The notes: a model not told the origin generated them from the sequence alone. Counted from the stretch's first letter, positions 7,947 through 16,586 are shown. The stretch: 64,000 nt of DNA from Sulfobacillus sp. (GCA_027309085.1 DAIDDL010000010.1:26689-90688), one strand, 5' to 3'. A program made the numbers and translations.

Positions 7947-8549
7947 TCAGTTCTCCGATTCACACCAAGACCGATTGCCAGTCGCGCGGGGAATCTGCCA
8001 GAAATCCAGCAGCTGCCCCAACTGGAGCAAATCCCGGCACACTGTCTTTACGGAGGCTGGGCGGTAAATAAGGTATGCGGGGTGGAACATGGGAAACGCC
8101 ACGGTCCGTTCCGTCATCTCCACAATGCTGCCCCGGACCTGAGAAAAGTCCAGGCGGCCTGTCAGCGCCTGGTAAGCGACGCGCCCCAGCGGCACGATCA
8201 CCCGCGGCGAGACGTTGGCGACATCGCGCATGAGCCAAGGACGGCATGCAGCAATTTCATCACGGCGAGGCGCCCGGTTGCGGTTCATCTCCACGGGGCG
8301 GCAGCGCACGGCGTTGTTCAGCCAAACCGCCTCCCGGGGCAGACCCAGATACTCTAGCATCCTGTCAAACTTGCGCCCCGCCTGACCTTGAAATCCGGTG
8401 CCCGTCCGGTCTTCCATCCGGCCCGGAGCTTCTCCGGTAAACATCACGGACGCCTGCAGGAAACCCGACCCCATTACCACCTGGGACCGGGTCTCATGCA
8501 AGCGGCAACGCTGGCATTGAGCTTCTTCAGCACTATCATGGAATGAAAT
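7947..8549 (-). CDS. Family-4 (Fe-S) uracil-DNA glycosylase
   Basis: This enzyme removes uracil from DNA. The motif GEAPGRMEDRTG (about residues 39-50) and the C-terminal FPMFHPAYL block identify the thermostable family-4 group. That family binds a [4Fe-4S] cluster through four cysteines, and here they fall at about C12, C15, C83 and C102. The first pair (CQRC) is kept only if translation starts upstream of the first canonical start, a TTG at 8501. No ATG, GTG or TTG precedes it in frame, but an ATT at 8549 stands nine bases after AAAGGGGG, and I used it. The family is certain; the start is inferred. The gene begins about 50 bp after the DUF3501 stop on the same strand. Confidence 0.87.
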   Translation of the reverse strand: MSFHDSAEEAQCQRCRLHETRSQVVMGSGFLQASVMFTGEAPGRMEDRTGTGFQGQAGRKFDRMLEYLGLPREAVWLNNAVRCRPVEMNRNRAPRRDEIAACRPWLMRDVANVSPRVIVPLGRVAYQALTGRLDFSQVRGSIVEMTERTVAFPMFHPAYLIYRPASVKTVCRDLLQLGQLLDFWQIPRATGNRSWCESEN

Positions 8550-8598
8550 CCGAGGCCGCCCCCTTTGTTTTTTCTGTGTATTTCCGGCGGCTGTCCTG

Positions 8599-9174
8599 TC
8601 AGTGAATCAGGTCAGCCAAGAGAGAGGCCTTGGCATCCGCGGACACCGCCGTGTGAAAATCATAGCCGGGATGGTGGACCGCCAGGGATACCGTGGGAGA
8701 CAGCGCCAGCAAGTTTATCTGGTCGAGCGTGAACATAAAGGTCAGGTAGTGCACTGCACTGGTCTTCTCCTCCGTCGACCGCCCGGGCTCCGCCTGAGCA
8801 TGCACCCGAAATCCTTCTCCGTCCAAAAACACATGCTCTTCCACTCCCGAGAGCCTCTGCAGGATTTGCGGCATGTCATCCTCCTGATTCAGCGCAATCA
8901 GCAGGGTGGCCCCAATGCTGCGCCCTGCAGGGAGCAAGTCATTATACACATCGATCTCCTGCTGTATCAGAACCGGATCCTCGATATGTTCGATGCGGCA
9001 CATTTCTTGCACCTGAAACCGCATGGTGTCCCGATTTTCGAACACGATGGAAATGCGCGGGCCGACCTCGACCCGGCGGATTCTTTTCAAGGCGATGATG
9101 CGGCGGCGAAACTCTTCGCGCTCTTTGGCATAATCTTCGGGAGAAACAATATCGGACAGCGTCAATGGCCTCAC
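8599..9174 (-). CDS. DUF3501 family protein
   Basis: This 191-residue protein of the DUF3501 family starts with the characteristic [15 protein letters not shown] segment. It then has an FENRDTMRFQVQEMCRIE stretch and an acidic, helix-rich middle. The biochemical role of DUF3501 is not established. The family is usually found next to a CCG-domain Fe-S protein and a rubrerythrin, exactly as here. The start is a GTG that overlaps the stop of the Fe-S gene as GTGA, so the two are translationally coupled. A role in the same peroxide or redox pathway is inferred from context. Confidence 0.85.
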   Translation of the reverse strand: MRPLTLSDIVSPEDYAKEREEFRRRIIALKRIRRVEVGPRISIVFENRDTMRFQVQEMCRIEHIEDPVLIQQEIDVYNDLLPAGRSIGATLLIALNQEDDMPQILQRLSGVEEHVFLDGEGFRVHAQAEPGRSTEEKTSAVHYLTFMFTLDQINLLALSPTVSLAVHHPGYDFHTAVSADAKASLLADLIH

Positions 9175-10436
9175 ACCCCGTCACTCCTTTCCAAACCGTA
9201 TGCCTGCCACAAAAGCTCCACGGGGTGGCTCGGGGGCCGGTCGCTGGCTGTTTCGATCTGCAGCCCAGCCAGTGCGCAGTCGGAACAGGCCTGGGTCCCG
9301 CGAGCCTCATGAAACGCTTTCGTCAGTTTGGCAGCAACTTTCTGCGACGCGTCATAAAATTCCGCTTTGAGCCCCCAAGTGCCGTCAATTCCGGCACAGT
9401 GGTCAACGACATTCACCGTGGTGCCGTCCACATAACTCAGCACATCGCGGGCCGAGCGTTTCAGTCCTTCTGCTTTGGTATGGCATGAGAGATGGTATGT
9501 GACTGTGCCCAAGGAACGGCGAAAGCCCTTTTTCAGTTCGCCCTTGCGCGCTTTCTGAGCCAGATACTCTGTGACATCTACCGTCTGCTCGCTGACTAGG
9601 CGGGCCTCGTCGGTGTCCAGAAGCAGTGGGTACTCCTTCTTAAGAACGTAAGCGCATGTCGGCTGCAGGGCCAGGATCTTTTTCCCCTCCCGCGCGTAGC
9701 GGACCAGAACGGCCACGTTCTGCTTGGCGCGGAGAGTGGCCCCTGCAATGTCCCCTCCGTCCAGGGCAGGCATGCCGCAACAGCGCTGAAAGGCTGGCAC
9801 CGCGGCCTGAATGCCGTTATGAGCGAGCACTTTGACAGCAGCCTGCCCGATCCCCGGTTCGTGATACTCCACCGTGCACGTGGAAAAAATGGCCACATCA
9901 GCGGCACCGGGTTTCTCATGGTTTTTTTCCACCCACTGGGAGAAGCGCAGGGGGGCGAAACGGGGAAGGTGCCGGCGCCTGTCAATTCCCACCGCCTTCT
10001 CCATGACCTGGCGCATGACGGCATTTTCATTGCTCCAGTTGGACAGGGCAGGCGCCGCCGTACCGAGCCGCCCCACCCTCTCCGGATCCCCTAAAAATCG
10101 GTCGGCCGGCTTTATCCCGTGTTTTTTTGCGCGCACCGCCTTGGAGCGCAGCATCAGCCGGGGAAAGTCCAGATCAAAGCGGTGCGGGGGAATATAAGGA
10201 CACTTGAGATAGCAGAGTTTGCACTGATAGCACAAATCCGCGGTCAGGGACAATTCATCCTCAGTCAGCAGATCCGCATCGTCATCGTGCGACTCCACCG
10301 CTTTAAACAGTTCCGGAAAAGATGGGCACAGGCTGTAGCATAGCCGGCAGCCGTTGCAGATGTCAAAAGCTTTCTTCATATCCTGGCTCAACGCCGTTTC
10401 GTCCCAGTAACGGTCCGTATTCGGATTGTATTCCAA
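9171..10436 (-). CDS. CCG-domain Fe-S oxidoreductase (GlpC/HdrB-like)
   Basis: This 421-residue iron-sulfur protein has two [4Fe-4S] ferredoxin motifs near the N-terminus ([12 protein letters not shown] about 27-38 and [12 protein letters not shown] about 69-80). Two cysteine-rich CCG-type domains follow, visible as [14 protein letters not shown] with [12 protein letters not shown], and [11 protein letters not shown] with [11 protein letters not shown]. This architecture occurs in GlpC, HdrB/HdrD and related electron-transfer subunits; the electron partner is unknown. The start is a TTG at 10436 following AAAGGGGGAACGGGG. It lies 54 bp after rubrerythrin and is coupled to DUF3501, so it probably passes electrons in peroxide reduction; that role is inference. 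Confidence 0.87.
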   Translation of the reverse strand: MEYNPNTDRYWDETALSQDMKKAFDICNGCRLCYSLCPSFPELFKAVESHDDDADLLTEDELSLTADLCYQCKLCYLKCPYIPPHRFDLDFPRLMLRSKAVRAKKHGIKPADRFLGDPERVGRLGTAAPALSNWSNENAVMRQVMEKAVGIDRRRHLPRFAPLRFSQWVEKNHEKPGAADVAIFSTCTVEYHEPGIGQAAVKVLAHNGIQAAVPAFQRCCGMPALDGGDIAGATLRAKQNVAVLVRYAREGKKILALQPTCAYVLKKEYPLLLDTDEARLVSEQTVDVTEYLAQKARKGELKKGFRRSLGTVTYHLSCHTKAEGLKRSARDVLSYVDGTTVNVVDHCAGIDGTWGLKAEFYDASQKVAAKLTKAFHEARGTQACSDCALAGLQIETASDRPPSHPVELLWQAYGLERSDGV

Positions 10437-10467
10437 CCCCGTTCCCCCTTTGCCCAGCCATCATGGC

Positions 10468-10484
10468 GGGGGCCTGAGGCCCCC
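10468..10484 (-). other. Strong hairpin between rubrerythrin and Fe-S gene
   Basis: GGGGGCC and GGCCCCC arms surround a three-base loop just after the rubrerythrin stop. There is no following T-run, so it is more likely an mRNA-stabilising or attenuating hairpin than a full terminator. It would lower expression of the two downstream genes relative to rubrerythrin. Confidence 0.55.
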
Positions 10485-10490
10485 TGTGGT

Positions 10491-10913
10491 TTACTCGTCG
10501 AGAGCTGCCAGCCCTTTTGTGAACCGTCCCGCATGGCTCTTTTCCGCTCGCGCCAGCGTTTCAAACCATTCAGCGACATCATCAAAGCCCTCTTCACGGG
10601 CGACTTTCGCAAACCCTGGGTACATTTGGGTGTATTCATAGGTCTCGCCTTCAATAGCGCTCTTGAGATTGTCCTCGGTGGCGCCGACCGGCACGCCCGT
10701 CACTGGGTCTCCGACCTCTTCTAGAAATTCAAAGTGGCCGAAAGCATGGCCTGTCTCCCCTTCAGCCACGTCCCGAAACAGTCCGGCCACATCTGGGCGA
10801 CCCTCGATGTCGGCCTTCTGCGCGAAGTACAGATACCGCCGGTTGGCTTGAGACTCTCCGGCGAACGCCTCTTTAAGATTGCCATGAGTCTTGGTGTTGG
10901 ACAATGCTGGCAT
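10491..10913 (-). CDS. Rubrerythrin (erythrin type, no rubredoxin domain)
   Basis: This 140-residue ferritin-like diiron protein reduces hydrogen peroxide. The metal ligands are in place: E20, the E53-x-x-H56 pair, E90 and nearby Glu residues in the third helix, and E124-x-x-H127. The C-terminal rubredoxin domain of classical rubrerythrins is absent; the protein stops right after the four-helix bundle, as in sulerythrin of aerobic thermoacidophiles. Electrons must come from another protein, and the Fe-S gene just downstream is the obvious candidate. A near-consensus promoter with an overlapping PerR-like box precedes the gene. Confidence 0.93.
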   Translation of the reverse strand: MPALSNTKTHGNLKEAFAGESQANRRYLYFAQKADIEGRPDVAGLFRDVAEGETGHAFGHFEFLEEVGDPVTGVPVGATEDNLKSAIEGETYEYTQMYPGFAKVAREEGFDDVAEWFETLARAEKSHAGRFTKGLAALDE

Positions 10914-10951
10914 GAAAAAACCCCCTCTGTTTTTTGGTAAACGAAATTACC

Positions 10952-10966
10952 TAAGAATTATTCTAA
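10952..10966 (-). promoter_or_regulatory. PerR-type operator upstream of rubrerythrin
   Basis: TTAGAATAATTCTTA, read on the minus strand, is a 7-1-7 inverted repeat matching 12 of 14 defined positions of the PerR box TTATAATnATTATAA. It overlaps the -10 hexamer, a repressor position. The site predicts peroxide induction; no perR gene is in the window. Confidence 0.75.
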
Positions 10967-10988
10967 TCAGAGAGGGGTTCGTTTTCAA
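10960..10988 (-). promoter_or_regulatory. Rubrerythrin operon promoter
   Basis: TTGAAA (-35), a 17-base spacer and TAGAAT (-10) lie about 50 bp before the rubrerythrin ATG. The hexamers match five of six consensus positions each except for the last -35 bases, and the -10 sits inside the PerR-like box. Confidence 0.75.
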
Positions 10989-11063
10989 GATGTTCCGTAC
11001 TTTTTTTCAGCAAATCTCACACGAAGACTCTTCGTTCGCGGCGGGATGTTGGTGAGCCAAGAC

Positions 11064-12077
11064 TCAGAGCTTCCCCTGGTGAAGGTGGAAAACCGGCTCG
11101 ATCCTCCCGACTTCCAGCCCGCGGTGGTTGCGCAAAACGGGGGACATCGCGTCCGCCAACTGTGCCATCTCCCCATCAGACAGCACCCCCATATCCCGCA
11201 GGGACTGAATGACTACACTCGCAACGGTGCGGGACATGCCGTCATCCACCTTCACCGCGAGACCTAGTCCCTTTTCCGGAATGCCAAGGCAGAAAACCGC
11301 CTCGGCACCCCCTTTAGCCACAAACCGGTTGCCGGTCGCATCGGCCAGTGTCACCTCCAGGCGCCCGGTCCCCGACACCAGGTACGGGTGAGCCCTCATG
11401 GCTTCTGCAATGATTGTCGCCCCGACCTGGACATTTTCGTCCAGGCCGCGGGGGTCCACCAAACGCGCAAACGCAAAAGCCATGCGGGCCAGCGGAAGGT
11501 AAAAGGTCGGCACGCTGCACCCGTCCGTCCCGGTGACCAGGTCAGCTTCCGGCACCCCCGTCATCAGGGCCACACTCTCCCGGATTTTCTGCTGCACTGG
11601 GTGGCTAGGGTTTTCGTAGCCCTGCAGGGGCGCGCCCAATGCCCGGGCCAGCGTCAGCATCCCGGTGTGCTTCCCGCTGCAGTTGTTGTGCAGCGTTGTC
11701 GGCTCAATGCCTTGCTGCTGCATTTCCCGCGCCGCCGGCTGGTAGCTCGGAGGGTGTATGCCGCAGGCCAGGTCCTGAGCATCGGCGCCGATGCGGTTCA
11801 GGAGGCCAGACACGGTCCGCACGTGTTCCGCCTCCCCGCCGTGGGAAGCGCAGATCATCGCGACTTCCTCCGAGGTAAAGTGATACTGGCTGGCAGCGCC
11901 GGAAAGCAGCACAGGCAGTGCCTGGAAGGGCTTGGCGCTGGAGCGCCAGAAAGCCTGGCGTCCAGGGTCTCCCAGCCAGTAACGGATGTGGCCCAGGCTG
12001 TCCACCACGGCCACATCGGCAAAAGCGCGGCTCTCCACCATCCCGCCACGCGTGATTTTCACACAGAGTTCAGACAT
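11064..12077 (-). CDS. L-asparaginase II family protein
   Basis: This is a 337-residue protein of the asparaginase II family, the Rhizobium etli AnsA type, unrelated to the E. coli enzymes. Family signatures are ITRGGMVESRAFADVAVVD at the N-terminus, SSAKPFQALP, CASHGGEAEHV, HNNCSGKHTGML and TGTDGCSVPTF. It is predicted to hydrolyse L-asparagine to aspartate and ammonia. The ATG at 12077 follows GAGGAGG at six bases and overlaps the preceding C26 hydrolase gene by 8 bp. The pairing with a glutamine-amidotransferase-like hydrolase suggests an amide or gamma-glutamyl nitrogen scavenging unit; that is inference. Confidence 0.88.
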   Translation of the reverse strand: MSELCVKITRGGMVESRAFADVAVVDSLGHIRYWLGDPGRQAFWRSSAKPFQALPVLLSGAASQYHFTSEEVAMICASHGGEAEHVRTVSGLLNRIGADAQDLACGIHPPSYQPAAREMQQQGIEPTTLHNNCSGKHTGMLTLARALGAPLQGYENPSHPVQQKIRESVALMTGVPEADLVTGTDGCSVPTFYLPLARMAFAFARLVDPRGLDENVQVGATIIAEAMRAHPYLVSGTGRLEVTLADATGNRFVAKGGAEAVFCLGIPEKGLGLAVKVDDGMSRTVASVVIQSLRDMGVLSDGEMAQLADAMSPVLRNHRGLEVGRIEPVFHLHQGKL

Positions 12078-12813
12078 TGCCATCCTCCTCTTCCCTGTAA
12101 TGGCGCGCCGCTGAGACAAACGCCGCGAATAGGCGGCGGGCTTCCTCCTGGGAGTCCACCAGGTCTTCCGGATGCCACTGCACACCAATCCCCCACGCGT
12201 ATCCGGGATATTCAATGGCCTCGATAATCCCGTCTTCGGCCTGTGCAGACACCTGCCATCCCGCAGGAATTTGCTCAAGAGCCTGGTGGTGAAACGAATT
12301 TACCCGCAGCGCCGTCTGCTCCGTGATGGCTTGCAACTGGCTCGCGGCAGCGACGCTGACCGGGTGGGTCGCCTCGCTCCGCGCCTGCGTCTGGTTATGA
12401 TGGATCAAAGAATCCGGGTAAACGCGGGAAATATCCTGGACCAAGCTCCCCTGGCCAGCCACCGCAATCGCCTGCACACCCCGGCAAATCCCAAATACCG
12501 GCATATTATGGCTCAGCGCCGTGCGCACCAGGGAAATCTCCGTCTGGTCGCGGTCTGCCGATACTCCCTTCAAGTGGGTACCGGCGTCATCGGCGCCGTA
12601 GCTTGAAGGGGAAAAGTCCCCGCCCCCGGTCAGGAGCAGTCCGTCACAACGCAAAAGCGCCTCGGCGCTTTCGGGAATATTGGGCAGCATCACGGGGATT
12701 CCCCCTGCCTGGACCACCGCGTGCAAGTAGGGGGAGCGCAAAAAATCCCGGTACACGTTATCCGGGCCAAGCTCTCGGGAAATAGAAATCGCTATGAGGG
12801 GTTTTCTCTCCAA
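12070..12813 (-). CDS. Gamma-glutamyl-gamma-aminobutyrate hydrolase-like class I amidotransferase (C26)
   Basis: This 247-residue protein of peptidase family C26 resembles PuuD. The catalytic triad is visible: Cys110 in GICRGVQ, the histidine and glutamate in GVQWHPED near residues 208-212. An LTGGGDFSPSSYG segment marks the PuuD-like subgroup. PuuD hydrolyses gamma-glutamyl-GABA in putrescine use, but no other puu gene is present, so the substrate is open. The best start is a TTG at 12813, ten bases after AAGGAG; the residues before it in the longer frame do not look conserved. It is coupled to the asparaginase gene. Confidence 0.85.
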   Translation of the reverse strand: MERKPLIAISISRELGPDNVYRDFLRSPYLHAVVQAGGIPVMLPNIPESAEALLRCDGLLLTGGGDFSPSSYGADDAGTHLKGVSADRDQTEISLVRTALSHNMPVFGICRGVQAIAVAGQGSLVQDISRVYPDSLIHHNQTQARSEATHPVSVAAASQLQAITEQTALRVNSFHHQALEQIPAGWQVSAQAEDGIIEAIEYPGYAWGIGVQWHPEDLVDSQEEARRLFAAFVSAARHYREEEDGNV

Positions 12814-12845
12814 CGCTATATCGCTCCTTATGCAAGATGCAAGAC

Positions 12846-12876
12846 TAAAAAAAGTGAGCTCCACGGCGGAACTCAC
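12846..12876 (-). terminator. Intrinsic terminator after ndoA
   Basis: On the minus strand, GTGAGTTCC and GGAGCTCAC arms with a five-base loop are followed by seven T residues, just past the ndoA stop. It ends the acpS-nnrD-alr-ndoAI-ndoA transcription unit and insulates the C26 hydrolase gene. Confidence 0.88.
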
Positions 12877-12881
12877 GGGCG

Positions 12882-13250
12882 CTACAGATCGGTTAGCCCC
12901 AAACTGATGACAATCGCCTGATTGACGCGGTTCATGATCTCTGGATTCAAGTGGGCAATGCGCTCCTTCAATCGTCTTTTGTCAATCGTGCGAATTTGTT
13001 CAAGAAGAATGACTGAATCCCGGTCAAGATTAGACTCGTGGGATTTGACATCAACATGAATGGGCAGACGCGTCTTAAAGATTTGGGATGTCACGGCGCA
13101 AATCACTGTAGTGGGACTATAGCGATTGCCAATATCGTTCTGCAGAATCAAAACCGGGCGAATTCCTCCTTGCTCGGAACCCACGACCGGCGATAAATCC
13201 GCAAAAAAAATGTCACCGCGCTTCACAACCACATCTGATATAGCCACCAT
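12882..13250 (-). CDS. ndoA: mRNA interferase toxin NdoA/EndoA (MazF family)
   Basis: This 122-residue MazF-family endoribonuclease is very close to Bacillus subtilis EndoA, which cleaves mRNA at UACAU. The N-terminal VKRGDIFFADLSPVVGSEQG segment (given in part), IRPVLILQNDIGNRYSPT and LLEQIRTIDKRRL blocks are near-identical to the family. Compared with EndoA it has about six extra N-terminal residues. The start abuts the antitoxin stop with no spacer and GGAG at the junction, typical of coupled toxin-antitoxin genes. It is followed by an intrinsic terminator. The alr-ndoAI-ndoA order is conserved in Bacilli, so this is probably a chromosomal housekeeping module rather than a recent acquisition. 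Confidence 0.95.
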   Translation of the reverse strand: MVAISDVVVKRGDIFFADLSPVVGSEQGGIRPVLILQNDIGNRYSPTTVICAVTSQIFKTRLPIHVDVKSHESNLDRDSVILLEQIRTIDKRRLKERIAHLNPEIMNRVNQAIVISLGLTDL

Positions 13251-13526
13251 TCACTCCTGAGGATGACCGGCATACTCCCAAGAATCCTCGACGAGGGCCG
13301 CATTCAGCGCGCCCAATTCCTGGTATCCCTGAATCAGTTCCTGCCGGAGCTGGCGCTTTCGCTGTTCAGCGATATAAAATTCCACACTCTCCCGAATGAC
13401 CTCGCTCCGGTGACGCCCTTCGCCATCCGCCATTTTGTCTAATGCATCCACCAGGTGGTGGGGCATGCGCACGATAACGCGACGGTTTTCTTCCAAACTG
13501 CCCACCTCTTTCCCTCTGCTCCTCAT
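13251..13526 (-). CDS. ndoAI: Antitoxin NdoAI/EndoAI (ribbon-helix-helix)
   Basis: This 91-residue antitoxin partners NdoA. The N-terminal part has the ribbon-helix-helix pattern: a beta strand RRVIVRMPHHLVDALD and a helix with RSEVIRESVEFYI. The C-terminal 30 residues are Glu- and Leu-rich and form the toxin-binding tail. The ATG at 13526 has GGAG six bases upstream; an in-frame GTG at 13505 or TTG at 13496 are alternatives nearer to the usual family length. It is in the usual place between alr and the toxin, and such antitoxins typically autoregulate. Confidence 0.9.
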   Translation of the reverse strand: MRSRGKEVGSLEENRRVIVRMPHHLVDALDKMADGEGRHRSEVIRESVEFYIAEQRKRQLRQELIQGYQELGALNAALVEDSWEYAGHPQE

Positions 13527-13550
13527 TATAGTCTCCGCAAAAAATTGCTG

Positions 13551-14657
13551 TCAATCATCATAAACGCGGGGAACCCGGGATGAGATGCCCGTCACGATTT
13601 CATACCCGATAGTGTCCATCTCCCGGGCCAGGCCATCCGCCGTCACCGCTGCTCCCCTGTTCTCTCCAATCAGTGTGACCCTGTCACCTACAGCCACAGG
13701 GTCATCAAGCGGCGCCCCTACCGTCAGCTGATCCATCGAGATCCTCCCAACGACAGGATAGCGGCGCCCCATGATGAGCACCTGAGCCCGGTTGGACAGA
13801 CTGCGGCGGTATCCGTCCGCATACCCTATGGGCACGGTCACTATCTTCATAGGCTGGGGTGTGGTGAAGGTGCTGCCATACCCCACGGGAAAGTCCGCGC
13901 CAACCTCCTTGACGTAGGTGACTTCGCTCTGCAGCTCCATCACCGGTCTGAGCTCCTCGGGCAGAGGCTGATAGGCTTCCAGCCCGTACATGGCAATCCC
14001 CACCCGGACCAAGTTGAACTGGGTTCCGGGAAATTTGAGTGTAGCCGCCGAATTGGCCGCGTGCACAAACCGCGGCTTGAATCCGGCCAGGCGCAGAGTC
14101 TCTAGCGCATTCAGGAAAATTTCCGCCTGCCGCCGGGTGGGAGCAGGGTCTGGGGAGTCAGCGTTGGCCAAATGCGTCATCACGCCCTGAAAATCCACCC
14201 ATGGACTGCGCAGGCGCATGAACCATTCGCCTCCGATGTCTCCGGGCAGGAGCCCAATGCGCCCCATGCCGGTATCCAGTTTGAGATGCACCCTAGCGGG
14301 CGCGCGGCGCTGTTCAGCCAAGGCAGCGATATGCGCGAACATCTGCGGGGTGAACACCACCAGGTCAAGATCCCAGGCCAGAGCCTCGCCAATCTCAGAC
14401 GCCGCTGTCTGCCCGAGCACTAAAATGGGGGCGCCAATGCCTTCCCGGCGCAGCGCCGCCCCCTCGCTGACCAGCGCCACACCGATCCATGACGCCCCTG
14501 CGCCGAGCGCTGCGTGCGCTACGGCCACGGCACCGTGGCCGTAGCCATTGGCTTTCACCACCGCCATCAGCGCCACATGGGGATTCAGCCCCCCCTTGAT
14601 CCAGGCCAGATTGTCCCGCAACCGGTCTAAGTGAATTCTGGCCACTGTCGGTCTCAC
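13551..14657 (-). CDS. alr: Alanine racemase
   Basis: Alr is a PLP enzyme that interconverts L- and D-alanine for peptidoglycan. The protein has 368 residues. The PLP lysine is K35 in VVKANGYGHG, the GYGSTF motif carries the second catalytic tyrosine, and RISMDQLTV is in the C-terminal beta domain. I chose the GTG at 14657, just after AGGAGAGGAAGCG; the residues upstream are not conserved. It lies 34 bp downstream of nnrD, and 24 bp separate it from ndoAI, so the genes form one operon. Confidence 0.95.
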   Translation of the reverse strand: MRPTVARIHLDRLRDNLAWIKGGLNPHVALMAVVKANGYGHGAVAVAHAALGAGASWIGVALVSEGAALRREGIGAPILVLGQTAASEIGEALAWDLDLVVFTPQMFAHIAALAEQRRAPARVHLKLDTGMGRIGLLPGDIGGEWFMRLRSPWVDFQGVMTHLANADSPDPAPTRRQAEIFLNALETLRLAGFKPRFVHAANSAATLKFPGTQFNLVRVGIAMYGLEAYQPLPEELRPVMELQSEVTYVKEVGADFPVGYGSTFTTPQPMKIVTVPIGYADGYRRSLSNRAQVLIMGRRYPVVGRISMDQLTVGAPLDDPVAVGDRVTLIGENRGAAVTADGLAREMDTIGYEIVTGISSRVPRVYDD

Positions 14658-14691
14658 CAGATCGCTTCCTCTCCTGTTCTGATCGTCACCG

Positions 14692-16200
14692 CTAAATGAG
14701 CCGGGGCAGCCCCGGCGGCTCCTCTTCATTTTTCACACTGGTCCAGGCCTGGCCCAAAGCCTCGATAAGGTCCGTCGCCACCACGCTCGGACCATGAATC
14801 CGGCCAGCATGAATGCCAGTCCACCCGTGCACATACGAGGCCAGAGCCGCTGCCCGCCCGCCTGTTTCCCCCGGCATGGAGGCCAGCACTGCCGCTGTGA
14901 TGCCGCTGAGCACATCCCCCGAACCCGCTGTCGCCAAGGCTGTGGTGTTGGCGGTGTTGATGAACAGCTCGGAATCCCCCGCGATCGTGTAGATTCCCTT
15001 GAGAACCACCGCCGCCTGGTAGCGGTCTCGGGCCCTGCGGAAAGCTTGCAGGCGGTTGCTGTCCACCTCTCCCGCTCCCATTCCCAACAGCCGTCCCATT
15101 TCCCCGCTGTGAGGGGTCAGGACAGATCCCAAAGGCAGGGTCCGGGCGGGCAGTTGGGCCAGGAGATTCAATCCGTCGGCATCCACAACCATCGGCTTGC
15201 CCAGAGCGATCACCTGGTCGAGAGCTCCCGCGCCCATCTTGGACCCCATTCCCGGGCCAAACACAATCACGTCAGCACGGGCCATCTGGGCCAGGTCGCC
15301 CGCCGTAAAAGCGCCACGCCCGGCTGACCTCCAGATCATCAAGGGTTCAGGCGCGCTGAGGCGCCTGGCCGCTGGTTCGGGAATAATCAGCTGCACGATC
15401 CCCGCTCCGGCCCGCAACGCAGCCATGCCGGACATTACAGGCGCCCCCGTCATCGACACGGAGCCGCCCGCTACAGCCACCCGGCCCCGCCGGTACTTGT
15501 AAGTCATAGGGTCCGGGTCTTGGGTCCGGCTCTTGGCCCACTGGGGAGTGATCCAGGAGCCCGGTCCCTTGCCGCCGGCTCCCAGGCCAATGTCGGCCAC
15601 GGCCAACTGTCCGCAGTAGCGCACCCCGGGATACCCAAAATGTCCCCATTTGGCTGCGCCAAAAGTCACCGTGCTGGCGACAGACATCCCGGGCCCGCTG
15701 TAGCTGCCGCTGTCAGCATCCACTCCCGAGAGAATATCGAGCGCATAGATTTCAGTTCCTGCGTCTGCCGCAGCGCGAAACAGAGACTGGATAGACGCGG
15801 CCAGGCTGCCGTGAAATCCCGTGCCAAAAATCCCGTCCACCACCCACCGGTACCCAGCCATGGATTCCATAGCCCTGGGCACGTCCACCAGGCGGGCTCC
15901 GTAATTCTCAGCGGCCCTTTTGAGTCCAGCCGCTCCATCGAAGGTGGGTGCGCCGAGGGGAAAGCAGAGATCCGTGGGCCGGAACCGGCTCACATAGCGG
16001 GCCACCACCAGAGCATCCCCCCCGTTGTGTCCCGGCCCCGCCAAAACCAGACCTTTTCCCTCAGGTAGCTGGGGCAGCCAAAAAGCGGCTGCTTTAGCGC
16101 CGGCCACCTCCATCAAAGACAGGAAAGGAACCCCCACTTCCTGAGCCCTGCCATCATGGAGGCGGGACTCTTCCACCGTCCAGACCTGGCTGCGGCGCAT
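14692..16200 (-). CDS. nnrD: Bifunctional NAD(P)H-hydrate epimerase / ADP-dependent dehydratase
   Basis: This 502-residue fusion repairs hydrated NAD(P)H. The N-terminal YjeF/NnrE domain (about 1-210) epimerises the R and S hydrates and has AGPGHNGGDALVVARY and DGIFGTG. The C-terminal ribokinase-like NnrD domain (about 225-500) dehydrates the S form with ADP and has VLTPHSGEMGRLLG, VVLKGIYT and the nucleotide-binding AGSGDVLSG loop. The usual NNGGDG and GTGD motifs are slightly altered here (HNGGDA, GSGD). The ATG at 16200 follows AAAGGAGGG, and the start lies inside acpS by 47 bp. Confidence 0.93.
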   Translation of the reverse strand: MRRSQVWTVEESRLHDGRAQEVGVPFLSLMEVAGAKAAAFWLPQLPEGKGLVLAGPGHNGGDALVVARYVSRFRPTDLCFPLGAPTFDGAAGLKRAAENYGARLVDVPRAMESMAGYRWVVDGIFGTGFHGSLAASIQSLFRAAADAGTEIYALDILSGVDADSGSYSGPGMSVASTVTFGAAKWGHFGYPGVRYCGQLAVADIGLGAGGKGPGSWITPQWAKSRTQDPDPMTYKYRRGRVAVAGGSVSMTGAPVMSGMAALRAGAGIVQLIIPEPAARRLSAPEPLMIWRSAGRGAFTAGDLAQMARADVIVFGPGMGSKMGAGALDQVIALGKPMVVDADGLNLLAQLPARTLPLGSVLTPHSGEMGRLLGMGAGEVDSNRLQAFRRARDRYQAAVVLKGIYTIAGDSELFINTANTTALATAGSGDVLSGITAAVLASMPGETGGRAAALASYVHGWTGIHAGRIHGPSVVATDLIEALGQAWTSVKNEEEPPGLPRLI

Positions 16201-16570
16201 AACCGTCCCTCCTTTCCAGAACCACCATCGCAATAGCATACAACCGCTCGTGCGTAAACGACATCCAGACATGCAGCTCCCTGTCCTGCAGCCACTGCCC
16301 CAAGGGCCCTCCCACTGTCACCAGGGGTTCATGGTGGTACTGGCGGACAATTTCAATATCAACCCACCGGCTTCCCCTAATTCCCCCGCACGCTTTGATC
16401 AGCGCCTCTTTGGCGGCAAACCGGGCCGCCCACCGCCGCACCGCTTCAGGTCCGTGGCCCACACTGGCAGCCTCCGCCGGGGTGAAGATCCGGCCAACAA
16501 AGCGGGGATTGTCCAGCGCCTTGGCAATGCGGGCAATTTCTGTCGCATCCACACCGATTCCGTAAATCAT
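16154..16570 (-). CDS. acpS: Holo-[acyl-carrier-protein] synthase
   Basis: AcpS attaches 4'-phosphopantetheine from CoA to the serine of acyl carrier protein. The protein has 138 residues. Both metal and CoA motifs are present: GIGVDATEIARI near the N-terminus and RFAAKEALIKA near residue 50. The C-terminus is about 12-15 residues longer than usual because of the overlap with nnrD. The start is the ATG at 16570 after GGGGCAGAG. It is the first gene of the acpS-nnrD-alr-ndoAI-ndoA block, the order known from Bacillus. Confidence 0.94.
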   Translation of the reverse strand: MIYGIGVDATEIARIAKALDNPRFVGRIFTPAEAASVGHGPEAVRRWAARFAAKEALIKACGGIRGSRWVDIEIVRQYHHEPLVTVGGPLGQWLQDRELHVWMSFTHERLYAIAMVVLERRDGYAPQPGLDGGRVPPP

Positions 16571-16586
16571 CTCTGCCCCGCCCCGT

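Noticed and set aside
12882..13526. Toxin-antitoxin pair considered as a mobile defence module
   Set aside because: It is the conserved chromosomal ndoAI-ndoA pair in its usual place after alr, so it is not a sign of a new system.
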